Made by a program: the position numbers and the translations under genes. Shown piece by piece: positions 1 through 7,253 of a DNA stretch of 36,604 nucleotides (position 1 is the stretch's first letter; every line of letters starts with the position of its first letter). The DNA is from an uncultured Bacteroidales bacterium (GTDB lineage: Bacteria > Bacteroidota > Bacteroidia > Bacteroidales > Paludibacteraceae): NCBI GenBank assembly GCA_946403215.1, contig CAMIZG010000017.1:1-36604 (forward strand). Reading direction: 5' to 3'. Below the pieces are notes generated by a model. That model saw only the letters and a list, made by a program, of their open reading frames with translations, was not told where the DNA came from and made no database searches.

Positions 1-29
1 TACATTTTTCGAAAAAAAATCGTCTAAGA

Positions 30-61
30 TTTGCATAATTGTATTTTTTTTTGTAACTTTG
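30..61 (+). promoter_or_regulatory. Bacteroidota-type promoter of the V-ATPase operon
   Basis: A TTTG (30-33) is followed after 20 nt by TAACTTTG (54-61). This matches the primary sigma factor consensus of Bacteroidota (TTTG / TAnnTTTG, spacing about 19-21). Transcription would start near 68, leaving a leader of about 110 nt before the first gene at 179. No other consensus promoter was seen inside the operon. Confidence 0.85.
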
Positions 62-68
62 TGTCGCT

Positions 69-122
69 TATGGGCGTATTGCACACCTTATAGGCGCACA
101 TGAGCGTGCATGTATGGGCGCA
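69..122 (+). repeat. Three iterated decamers TATRGGCGYA in the operon leader
   Basis: Near-identical decamers lie at 69-78 (TATGGGCGTA), 89-98 (TATAGGCGCA) and 113-122 (TATGGGCGCA), with start-to-start distances of 20 and 24 nt. They begin right at the predicted transcription start. They could be operator half-sites on one face of the helix, or an RNA element. Function is unknown. Confidence 0.6.
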
Positions 123-178
123 CTTATACCGATTATTAACACACGTAATGACCGAATAAATCTAAAATTCTCAATACA

Positions 179-763
179 ATGAATCTATCCGAATTAACCG
201 ACAAGATCTACGCAGAAGGCGTGGAGAAAGGTAAAGAACAAGCCTCTGCCATTGTAGCCGAGGCTGAGCAGAAGGCTGCAGCTATCATCGCTGCCGCTGA
301 GAAAGAGGCTGAGCGTAAACTCGAAGCTGCCAAGGCCGCCGCTCTCGAACTGGACAAGAACACACGCTCCGAACTCAAGCTCTACGCCGAGCAATCGGTG
401 AATGCTATCAAGACCGAAGTAACCAACCTGCTGACCGACAAGCTCGCTGCTGACAGCGTCAAAGCCGCTACGGCAGACGCTAAGTTCATGCAGAAGCTCA
501 TCGCCGACCTGGCTGGACAACTCGCCAAGGGTGGGGAGGTCGTAATCGAGGCCAAGGATGCCGAGGCACTGAAGAAGTACTTCGCCGCCAATGCCAAGGA
601 CCTGCTCTCGAAGGGTGTAGAAATCAAAGAGGTCAAGGGCATCAAGACAGCCTTTGCCATCGCTCCGAAGAAAGGCGGCTACAAACTCGCCTTCGGTGAC
701 GACGAGTTCATCGCTTACTTCAAGGAGTTCCTCCGTCCGCAACTCATTGAACTGCTATTTTGA
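179..763 (+). CDS. atpE: V-type ATP synthase subunit E (peripheral stalk)
   Basis: Encodes a 194-aa peripheral stalk subunit that links the A/B head to subunit I in the membrane. Residues about 15-75 are a strongly helical, Ala/Glu/Lys-rich stretch typical of the long N-terminal coiled coil of E. The C-terminal part (about 95-194) is a mixed domain expected to cap the top of the head. Length is usual for bacterial E subunits. It is first in an operon ordered E, DUF2764, A, protease, B, D, I, K. The usual helical partner (subunit G/H) is not found beside it. The symbol is that used for A/V-type operons (ntpE in Enterococcus) and is not F-type AtpE. Identification rests on composition, length and operon position more than on sharp motifs. 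Confidence 0.88.
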   Translation: MNLSELTDKIYAEGVEKGKEQASAIVAEAEQKAAAIIAAAEKEAERKLEAAKAAALELDKNTRSELKLYAEQSVNAIKTEVTNLLTDKLAADSVKAATADAKFMQKLIADLAGQLAKGGEVVIEAKDAEALKKYFAANAKDLLSKGVEIKEVKGIKTAFAIAPKKGGYKLAFGDDEFIAYFKEFLRPQLIELLF

Positions 764-775
764 GCCATTAGCCGT

Positions 776-841
776 TAGCCATTAGCCGTTGGCTGGCAAT
801 GAACAATCATAGAATGACCAAAAGCCAATGGCTGATAGCCA
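776..841 (+). repeat. Long imperfect inverted repeat in the E/DUF2764 spacer
   Basis: Arms 776-794 and 823-841 can pair over 17 of 19 positions, including two G-T pairs. The left arm overlaps a tandem repetition of the word AGCCATTAGCCGTT (from 763). The RNA would fold into a long hairpin between two co-transcribed genes. No T-tract follows, so it is not an ordinary intrinsic terminator. It may stabilise or process the mRNA. Confidence 0.6.
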
Positions 842-856
842 AAATATAATGATATT

Positions 857-1564
857 ATGACTTACGAATACTTAATAGCCGGCTTTGAGGACATAGCACT
901 CAGCGAGCGTGTGCAAACCTCCGAGGAGCAGTTGCTCGAGCTGCTGGACGAACATCTGTCCGAGGCTGACAAGCAGCTGTTTGCTCTACTTCGTCGCAAG
1001 AACGACGATGAGGCTATCCTAGCTCTCCTGGAGGACGACGCTGTGCTTGACCGCAAAGCCGAACTCAGTATCTCCGACGAGGACTTCCGCACCCAGCTGC
1101 TGTACGAACTGGGCTTGCAATGCAAGAACAAGTTCGTGCGCGAGTGGTTCGCCTTCAACCTGGATGTCAACAACGTGCTGGCTGCAGCTGTGGCTATCAA
1201 GCACGGGATGGATGTGCAGAAAGTGGTTGTGGGTGACAACGAGGTGGCGCAGGAACTCCGCAAGGGCGGTTCGCTCGGCAAGAATGCACGTCTGGCTGCA
1301 CTCGTGCCTGACCTCAGAGAGGTGGCAGAGATAGCCGAACTGACCGACCTGCTCGATCGCGAGAAGCATATTGACGCGCTGCGCTGGCAGTGGCTTGACG
1401 ACCGCACCTTGTTCGAGGTGTTCAACATCGAAGCCGTGCTCGCGTACTACCTGAAAACCACCATCCTGCATCGATGGGACAACCTGACGGTAGAACAAGG
1501 CGAACAAGTGTTCAGAGAGCTTGTGGCAGATATGAAGAAAGGCGTTAAGCTGGATGCGAGGTAA
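857..1564 (+). CDS. DUF2764 family protein of the V-ATPase operon
   Basis: A 235-aa soluble, predominantly helical protein of the DUF2764 family, which in Bacteroidota is encoded between V-ATPase subunits E and A. The segment REWFAFNLDVNNVL (about residues 95-108) and the C-terminal stretch with LRWQWLDD and EAVLAYYLK are the most recognisable parts. The position in the operon and the all-helical character with N-N-x-L motifs recall subunit C (the d/C collar that joins the central shaft to the K ring). I infer that it plays that role, because no ordinary subunit C is present. No signal peptide or membrane segment is seen. It follows E after a 93-nt spacer with a hairpin. The role is inferred; the family membership is fairly secure. 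Confidence 0.82.
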   Translation: MTYEYLIAGFEDIALSERVQTSEEQLLELLDEHLSEADKQLFALLRRKNDDEAILALLEDDAVLDRKAELSISDEDFRTQLLYELGLQCKNKFVREWFAFNLDVNNVLAAAVAIKHGMDVQKVVVGDNEVAQELRKGGSLGKNARLAALVPDLREVAEIAELTDLLDREKHIDALRWQWLDDRTLFEVFNIEAVLAYYLKTTILHRWDNLTVEQGEQVFRELVADMKKGVKLDAR

Positions 1565-1570
1565 TTTACT

Positions 1571-1657
1571 ATTTGTTCATTTACCATTTACCATTTATTG
1601 TGTCATTGAGCTATTTAGCCATTTGCCACAAATAACAAAATGATTAAATGAACAAAT
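1571..1657 (+). repeat. Inverted, word-repetitive AT-rich spacer between DUF2764 and A
   Basis: ATTTGTTCATTT (1571-1582) is the exact reverse complement of AAATGAACAAAT (1646-1657). The spacer is otherwise made of iterated TTTACCAT words on the left and AAATGAT/AAATCGTAAATG words on the right, so several registers of pairing are possible. No promoter or terminator is recognisable in it. Confidence 0.55.
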
Positions 1658-1694
1658 AAATGATCAAATCGTAAATGATTAAATTGTAAATATA

Positions 1695-3449
1695 ATGACA
1701 AACGGAAAAGTAAAAGGTATCATCGCTAACCTCGTAACCGTGGTGGTGGATGGTCCTGTAGCACAAAACGAGATCTGCTACATCCACGTTGGTGACGTGC
1801 GACTGATGGCAGAAGTGATCAAGGTGACCGGCGAAAACGTGTTCGTTCAGGTGTTTGAGTCAACACGTGGACTGAAAGTCGGTAACCTCGTAGAGTTCAC
1901 GGGTCACATGTTAGAGGTGACTCTGGGTCCCGGTCTGCTCAGCCGTAACTACGACGGTCTGCAGAACGACCTTGACAAACTGACTGGCGTGTTCCTCAAG
2001 CGCGGCGAGAAGAGCTTCCCGCTGGATGAGGACAAGCTCTGGGCATTCAAGCCGCTCGCCAAGGTCGGCGACAAGGTTCAGGCTGCTGCCTGGCTCGGTG
2101 AGGTGGATGAGAACCACCAGCCGCATAAGATCATGGTGCCCTTCGTCTTCCAAGGCGAGTACACCGTCAAATCAATCGTGGCTGCCGGTGAGTACAAGAT
2201 CAACGACACCATAGCCGTTCTCCTCGATGCCGACGGCAATGAGCACAAGGTGACCATGATCCAGAAGTGGCCGGTGAAGAAAGCCATCACGGCGTACAAG
2301 TCCAAACCGCGTCCCTTCAAGCTGCTCGAGACAGGTGTACGTACTATCGACACCGCCAACCCGATCTGCGAGGGTGGTACAGGCTTTATCCCCGGACCGT
2401 TCGGTACAGGTAAGACCGTGCTTCAGCATGCAATCTCCAAGCAAGCCGAGGCGGATATCGTGATCATTGCTGCCTGCGGTGAGCGTGCCAATGAGGTGGT
2501 GGAGACCTTCACCGAGTTCCCCGAACTCGATGACCCGCACACCGGCCGCAAACTGATGGAGCGTACCATCATCATCGCCAACACATCGAACATGCCTGTG
2601 GCTTCCCGTGAGGCTTCTGTATATACATCCATGACCATCGCCGAGTATTACCGCTCGATGGGGCTGCGTGTACTGCTGATGGCCGACTCGACTTCCCGTT
2701 GGGCACAAGCCCTGCGTGAGATGTCCAACCGTATGGAGGAGCTCCCGGGACAGGACGCCTTCCCGATGGACCTCTCTGCTATCATCGGTGCCTTCTACGC
2801 ACGCGCGGGATACGTGTACCTTAATAATGGCGCTACCGGTTCAGTTACCTTCCTCGGTACGGTTTCGCCCGCCGGTGGTAACCTCAAGGAGCCTGTGACC
2901 GAAGGTACGAAGAAAGTAGCTCGTTGCTTCTATGCTCTTGAGCAGGCTCGTGCCGACCGCAAGCGTTATCCGGCTGTTAACCCCATCGACTCCTACTCGA
3001 AGTACATTGAGTACCCGGAGTTCGCGGAATATATCAGCCAGCGAATCAACGACCAGTGGTTGCCGAAGGTTAACGACATGAAGACCTACCTGCTCCGCTC
3101 GAAGGAGATCCAGGAGCAGATCAACATCTTGGGTGACGACGGTGTACCTGTTGATTACCACGAGAACTTCTGGAAAGGTGAGGTCATCGACTTCGTTATC
3201 CTGCAGCAAGACGCTTTCGACAAGATTGACGCCGTATGCCCGCTGGAGCGCCAGGAGTACATGCTCGATCTGGTAATGGATATCTGCAAGCACGACTACG
3301 ACTTCGATAACTTCATCGACGTAAGTGAGTACTTCAAGCGCGTGATCAACCTCTGCAAGCAGATGAACTATAGCGAGTTCAAGTCCGAGCAGTTTGAAGA
3401 CTACCGCAAGAAACTGGCTGAGCTTTTGGCAGAGAAACAAGTCGCATGA
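1695..3449 (+). CDS. atpA: V-type ATP synthase catalytic subunit A
   Basis: The 584-aa catalytic subunit of the A/V-type rotary ATPase; it hydrolyses or makes ATP in the cytoplasmic A3B3 head. Visible marks are the P-loop GPFGTGKT at residues 234-241 (K240 binding the phosphates), ACGERANE (the GER region with the catalytic Glu), and ADSTSRWAQALRE with the following MEELPGQDAFP, all typical of A subunits. The bulge domain that separates A from F-type beta lies in about residues 110-200. Length matches the family. Its stop overlaps the start of the secreted protease gene by ATGA, so the two are probably translationally coupled. That is unusual, because subunit B normally follows directly. Confidence 0.97.
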   Translation: MTNGKVKGIIANLVTVVVDGPVAQNEICYIHVGDVRLMAEVIKVTGENVFVQVFESTRGLKVGNLVEFTGHMLEVTLGPGLLSRNYDGLQNDLDKLTGVFLKRGEKSFPLDEDKLWAFKPLAKVGDKVQAAAWLGEVDENHQPHKIMVPFVFQGEYTVKSIVAAGEYKINDTIAVLLDADGNEHKVTMIQKWPVKKAITAYKSKPRPFKLLETGVRTIDTANPICEGGTGFIPGPFGTGKTVLQHAISKQAEADIVIIAACGERANEVVETFTEFPELDDPHTGRKLMERTIIIANTSNMPVASREASVYTSMTIAEYYRSMGLRVLLMADSTSRWAQALREMSNRMEELPGQDAFPMDLSAIIGAFYARAGYVYLNNGATGSVTFLGTVSPAGGNLKEPVTEGTKKVARCFYALEQARADRKRYPAVNPIDSYSKYIEYPEFAEYISQRINDQWLPKVNDMKTYLLRSKEIQEQINILGDDGVPVDYHENFWKGEVIDFVILQQDAFDKIDAVCPLERQEYMLDLVMDICKHDYDFDNFIDVSEYFKRVINLCKQMNYSEFKSEQFEDYRKKLAELLAEKQVA

Positions 3450-5767
3450 GACGTTTAGGATTCATACTATCCCTTCTCGCCCTGACCTGCATTGCGTTCG
3501 CCTCCTCTAACGGTGGCGTACGTCACTTGCAGCCTAAGCGTGTGCCGGTTATCCTGACCAACTATGCGGATGTCAAGTTCCAGAACACGGACTATGCTGC
3601 CTACAAATCGTTCATCGAGCAGTACTTTGCCGACAACTCGTTCGGCAAGTACACGCCGGCGTTCGACATCATAGGTCCTGTCACGCTGGATGGTAATCGT
3701 CGGGACTACGGTGCCAACGACGCCGAAGGCGATGACCAGGCGGCTGCCGTAATGGTGGCGGATGCATGCAATAAGGCCGAAAATCTGGCGGACTTCACCA
3801 AGTACGACCAGAACGGTGACGGACGCTTGGATGCTGTGGTTGTCATCTACGCCGGCGAAGGCGAACGTATGGACAACAACCTGCCGGAAGCCGTGTGGGA
3901 GTTCACCGATGATCTGGAGACCACCTACGAGCTCGATTACCTCGTGCAACTCGATGGAAAGACCGTGGCAGCCTACTGCGCTGTACCTGAGTTGCAAAGC
4001 AAAACCAAGCGCGACGGTATAGGTACACTCGTCCATGAGTTTGCGCACATCCTCGGCCTGCCTAACTTCGGCACCACCGATGGCGGTACGCAGAAGACGC
4101 TGGGTGACTGGTCGGTAATGGATCACGGCTGCTACAACAACAGCGCCAACACACCTGCGGCCTTCAGCGCTTACGAGCGTTTCTACCTCGGTTGGGTGGA
4201 GCCTGTTCTGCTTGACGGACCGATGAACGTGCGTCTCGGTGACCTCAATACCACCGGCGATTGCGCCATCATCACCGCCAGCGGACAGAGCAACCTCAAC
4301 GGACTGAGTCCGGATCCGCGTGAGTTCTATATCCTGGAGAACCGTCAGCAATCTGGCTGGGATCAATACCTCCCCGGTCACGGACTGATGCTCACCAAGA
4401 TCGACTTTGTCAAGAACAAGTGGGAGAGCGACGAGGTGAACACTGTGGAGAAGCACCCATGTGTTGACCTGATCGAAGCCGACGGAAAACGTCCTCAGTA
4501 TAAGGCAGATAACCTCACCAACGGCTACTTTGGCAAGCAAGGTGACCTCTTCCCCGCAGGTGCTGCCGAGTACAAGATGTTCAGCAACAAGATGTATTTC
4601 TCCGGCGTGAAGGAGCAGGGTGGTGTAATCACCTTTGACTTCCTCGGCGGTGTGGAGAAATGCACGGTCAACTTCTCCGTCAGCAATGGCACATGTGCCA
4701 CCAAATCCCTCACTGAGAGCAAGAAAGGTGCAGGTGTCGTGCTGCCAGGCGTAACGGCCAACAGCGGTTACACGTTCCTCGGATGGGCTACACGCAAGAA
4801 TAGCACCGTACCCGACGCAGGCCAGCCCGGCAAGACGTTCTATCCGATGAGCGACTGCTCCGTCTTTGCCGTCATGCAGGATAATACACGCTACTGGTTC
4901 GACTATGACATCAAGGGCGTGACCATCGGCGACTACAACGGTTTCAATGGCGCGTACGTCAAGGTCAACGAAATCAATGACATAGCTGTAACGTTCAATA
5001 AGAAAGACGGATATCAGACTCCTACTGCCGACAACTGCCTCGTTCGCGTTGAGTGCGGCGGCAAGCAACTGTCCGGCGTTGTAAGCTTTGATGGCGATGT
5101 GATCACTGTCAGCATCCCTTCGGATGCCATCACGGGTAATATACTTATTACCATTGTCAATGTCCGCGAGCAGAAAGAGAACGGTTGCGATGCATACGTC
5201 CACACGTTCACAACCGCAGTACGTGTCGGCTCGGCACAGGATTTCGGAGCGTATAGTTGGGATGTAACGATCGCTGATGACAATACCTGCGATTACGACA
5301 AGACGAAAGGTGCCGTATTCGGTTCAGGTACGTATCCTGCAGGCTTGGTTCGCTTCTATACCGAAGAAACCATGGGCTGTGCACCGGCACTCATCCGCGT
5401 CAAGGCAGCTGCTAATGGCGACGGTGTGCTCAGCGTATTTGTGGCAGGCAATCAGATTGGCGAATCGGAAGGTCTGTCATCAACGCTTGATGAGTACGTC
5501 TTTGAGGCAGAGAACCCGACATCCGGCGCATTGGAGATCCGATTGAAAAACACCATGAAAGCGATGTATATCAAGCAGATAGCTGTTGAATTCGTTAAGT
5601 GGGAAGAACCCGACCCTGAGGATGATCCCGAAGACCCCGACACAGCCGTTGAGCAACTTCACGCTGAGAGGCCGGCTACTACAGCCACCAAGTTCATCCG
5701 CAACGGACAGCTCTACATTATGCAGAACGGACGCGTAGTATCAATCCTTGGAACGTCAATACAATAA
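3446..5767 (+). CDS. Secreted M6-like (InhA-type) metalloprotease with InlB-type repeat and T9SS-like tail, inside the V-ATPase operon
   Basis: A 773-aa exported protein. Residues 1-19 are a signal peptide (RRLGFILSLLALTCIAFA). The catalytic part (about 33-250) shows the M6 signs: VPVILTNYADVKF, DNSFGKYTPAFDIIGPVTL, a Ca-loop-like DQNGDGRLDAVVVIYAG (121-137), HEFAH at 197-201 with E198 as general base, and a Met-turn region DWSVMDHG (221-228) before ERFYLGW. The usual HExxHxxGxxD has N207 in place of the Asp. About 407-477 is an InlB/Listeria-Bacteroides type repeat (GYTFLGWAT). An acidic linker (EEPDPEDDPEDPD) leads to residues 749-773, KFIRNGQLYIMQNGRVV..., which resemble short T9SS sorting tails. 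It overlaps atpA by 4 nt and ends 22 nt before atpB, so it is fully embedded in the ATPase transcript. Codon usage looks like its neighbours, with no sign of recent transfer. The substrate is unknown. Confidence 0.85.
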   Translation: MRRLGFILSLLALTCIAFASSNGGVRHLQPKRVPVILTNYADVKFQNTDYAAYKSFIEQYFADNSFGKYTPAFDIIGPVTLDGNRRDYGANDAEGDDQAAAVMVADACNKAENLADFTKYDQNGDGRLDAVVVIYAGEGERMDNNLPEAVWEFTDDLETTYELDYLVQLDGKTVAAYCAVPELQSKTKRDGIGTLVHEFAHILGLPNFGTTDGGTQKTLGDWSVMDHGCYNNSANTPAAFSAYERFYLGWVEPVLLDGPMNVRLGDLNTTGDCAIITASGQSNLNGLSPDPREFYILENRQQSGWDQYLPGHGLMLTKIDFVKNKWESDEVNTVEKHPCVDLIEADGKRPQYKADNLTNGYFGKQGDLFPAGAAEYKMFSNKMYFSGVKEQGGVITFDFLGGVEKCTVNFSVSNGTCATKSLTESKKGAGVVLPGVTANSGYTFLGWATRKNSTVPDAGQPGKTFYPMSDCSVFAVMQDNTRYWFDYDIKGVTIGDYNGFNGAYVKVNEINDIAVTFNKKDGYQTPTADNCLVRVECGGKQLSGVVSFDGDVITVSIPSDAITGNILITIVNVREQKENGCDAYVHTFTTAVRVGSAQDFGAYSWDVTIADDNTCDYDKTKGAVFGSGTYPAGLVRFYTEETMGCAPALIRVKAAANGDGVLSVFVAGNQIGESEGLSSTLDEYVFEAENPTSGALEIRLKNTMKAMYIKQIAVEFVKWEEPDPEDDPEDPDTAVEQLHAERPATTATKFIRNGQLYIMQNGRVVSILGTSIQ

Positions 5768-5789
5768 GAATATACAAATACACAATATT

Positions 5790-7112
5790 ATGGCAAAAGC
5801 ATTTCAAAAAATCTACACGCAGATTACTGCCATTACCAAGGCAACGTGCTCACTGAAGGCACAAGGCGTTGGTAATGATGAACTTGCCACGGTCAACGGC
5901 AAGTTGGCGCAGGTAGTAAAAATCATGGGTGACGACGTAACACTGCAGGTGTTCGAGGGTACCGAAGGTATTCCTACCAACGCCGAAGTGGTGTTCCTGG
6001 GCAAAGCTCCGTCGCTCAAGGTGAGCGACCAGCTCGCAGGCCGTTTCTTCAACGCCTATGGCGATCCGATCGACGGTGGTCCGGATATCGAGGGCACAGA
6101 GGTCGAGATTGGTGGTCCTTCGGTGAACCCCGTACGCCGTAAACAGCCTTCAGAGCTCATCGCTACGGGTATCGCCGGTATCGACTTGAACAACACGCTC
6201 GTTTCCGGTCAGAAGATCCCGTTCTTTGCTGACCCCGACCAGCCGTACAACCAGGTAATGGCCAACGTGGCTCTCCGCGCAGAGGCCGACAAGATCATCC
6301 TCGGCGGTATGGGTCTGACTAACGACGACTACCTGTACTTCAAGAACGTGTTCAACAACGCCGGCGTGCTTGATCGTATCGTCTCGTTCGTTAACACCAC
6401 GGAGAACCCGCCGGTTGAGCGACTTCTTATCCCTGACATGGCGCTGACGGCTGCCGAGTACTTTGCAGTGGAGAAGCACCAGAAAGTCCTCGTCCTCTTG
6501 ACCGACATGACGCTCTATGCCGACGCATTGGCTATTGTATCGAACCGTATGGATCAGATTCCTTCCAAGGACTCTATGCCGGGCTCGCTATACTCCGATC
6601 TGGCGAAGATCTACGAGAAAGCTGTTCAGTTCCCCGAGCAGGCTGGTGGCGGATCAATCACCATCATCGCCGTAACGACGCTATCCGGTGGCGATATTAC
6701 CCATGCTATTCCTGATAACACGGGTTACATCACTGAGGGTCAGTTGTATCTGCGTCGTGACTCGGATATCGGTAAGGTTATCGTCGATCCGTTCCGCTCA
6801 CTGTCTCGTCTGAAACAACTTGTTGCCGGCAAGAAGACGCGCGAAGACCACCCGCAGGTAATGAACGCTGCTGTTCGTCTGTACGCAGACGCAGCCAACG
6901 CCAAGACCAAGCAGGAGAACGGTTTCGATCTTACCGACTACGACAACCGCTGTCTGGCGTTTGCCAAGGAGTATTCCGACCGTATCCTGGCTATCGACGT
7001 TAACATCAATACCGTTGAGATGCTCGACATCGCTTGGGAACTCTTTGCTAAGCACTTCAAACCCGAAGAGGTGAACATCAAGCAAGTATTCGTTGATAAA
7101 TATTGGAAATAA
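5790..7112 (+). CDS. atpB: V-type ATP synthase regulatory subunit B
   Basis: A 440-aa non-catalytic head subunit that alternates with A in the A3B3 ring. The start MAKAFQKIYTQITA (ATG 5790) is preferred over an upstream ATG at 5748, which lies inside the protease gene. Visible family marks are GRFFNAYGDPIDGGPDI, NPVRRKQPSELIATGIAGID, the altered P-loop region GQKIPFF (no GKT, as expected for B), and the SNRMDQIPSKDSMPGSLYSDLAKIYE block. It follows the protease by 22 nt. B must be made in equal amount to A, so the 2.3-kb insertion between them is notable. A 141-nt structured spacer separates it from D. Confidence 0.97.
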   Translation: MAKAFQKIYTQITAITKATCSLKAQGVGNDELATVNGKLAQVVKIMGDDVTLQVFEGTEGIPTNAEVVFLGKAPSLKVSDQLAGRFFNAYGDPIDGGPDIEGTEVEIGGPSVNPVRRKQPSELIATGIAGIDLNNTLVSGQKIPFFADPDQPYNQVMANVALRAEADKIILGGMGLTNDDYLYFKNVFNNAGVLDRIVSFVNTTENPPVERLLIPDMALTAAEYFAVEKHQKVLVLLTDMTLYADALAIVSNRMDQIPSKDSMPGSLYSDLAKIYEKAVQFPEQAGGGSITIIAVTTLSGGDITHAIPDNTGYITEGQLYLRRDSDIGKVIVDPFRSLSRLKQLVAGKKTREDHPQVMNAAVRLYADAANAKTKQENGFDLTDYDNRCLAFAKEYSDRILAIDVNINTVEMLDIAWELFAKHFKPEEVNIKQVFVDKYWK

Positions 7113-7130
7113 TTTAATCTCCAATTCGGC

Positions 7131-7224
7131 AAGGAGAGCCTCCTTACCTCAGGGCGCAAACCAACGGAGTGTTTGCGGACTGAAGAGCGGAGGCATTGAG
7201 CGCCCAAATGACGACGTTGTCGTC
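7131..7224 (+). promoter_or_regulatory. Structured spacer with three nested or adjacent hairpins between B and D
   Basis: Perfect stems lie at 7131-7136/7140-7145 (AAGGAG/CTCCTT), 7155-7161/7171-7177 (CGCAAAC/GTTTGCG) and 7210-7215/7219-7224 (GACGAC/GTCGTC). GGGCGC (7152-7157) could alternatively close with GCGCCC (7200-7205), in competition with the middle hairpin. No T-tract and no consensus promoter are present. This suggests an RNA processing, stability or attenuation element; the function is inferred. Confidence 0.55.
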
Positions 7225-7253
7225 TGACAATGCGCGAAATTGCCGAACGCGAT

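Noticed and set aside
194..742. Long open frame antisense to the V-ATPase E gene (182 codons)
   Set aside because: It mirrors codon bias of the coding strand; composition (Leu/Val/Gly-rich without family features) and lack of any promoter make it a shadow frame. Same holds for the 578-codon frame opposite the protease (3467-5203) and the 494-codon frame opposite subunit I (8273-9757).
764..856. Tandem AGCCATTAGCCGTT repetition as a CRISPR or attachment site
   Set aside because: Only two copies, no spacers of constant size, no cas or integrase genes.
3446..5767. Recent horizontal insertion of the protease into the operon
   Set aside because: No inverted or direct repeats at the borders, no transposase, and codon choice looks like the neighbours; the neat ATGA overlap argues for an old and selected arrangement.
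5748..5789. Upstream start for subunit B
   Set aside because: It overlaps the protease end and gives a non-conserved 14-residue tail; ATG 5790 matches the family start.
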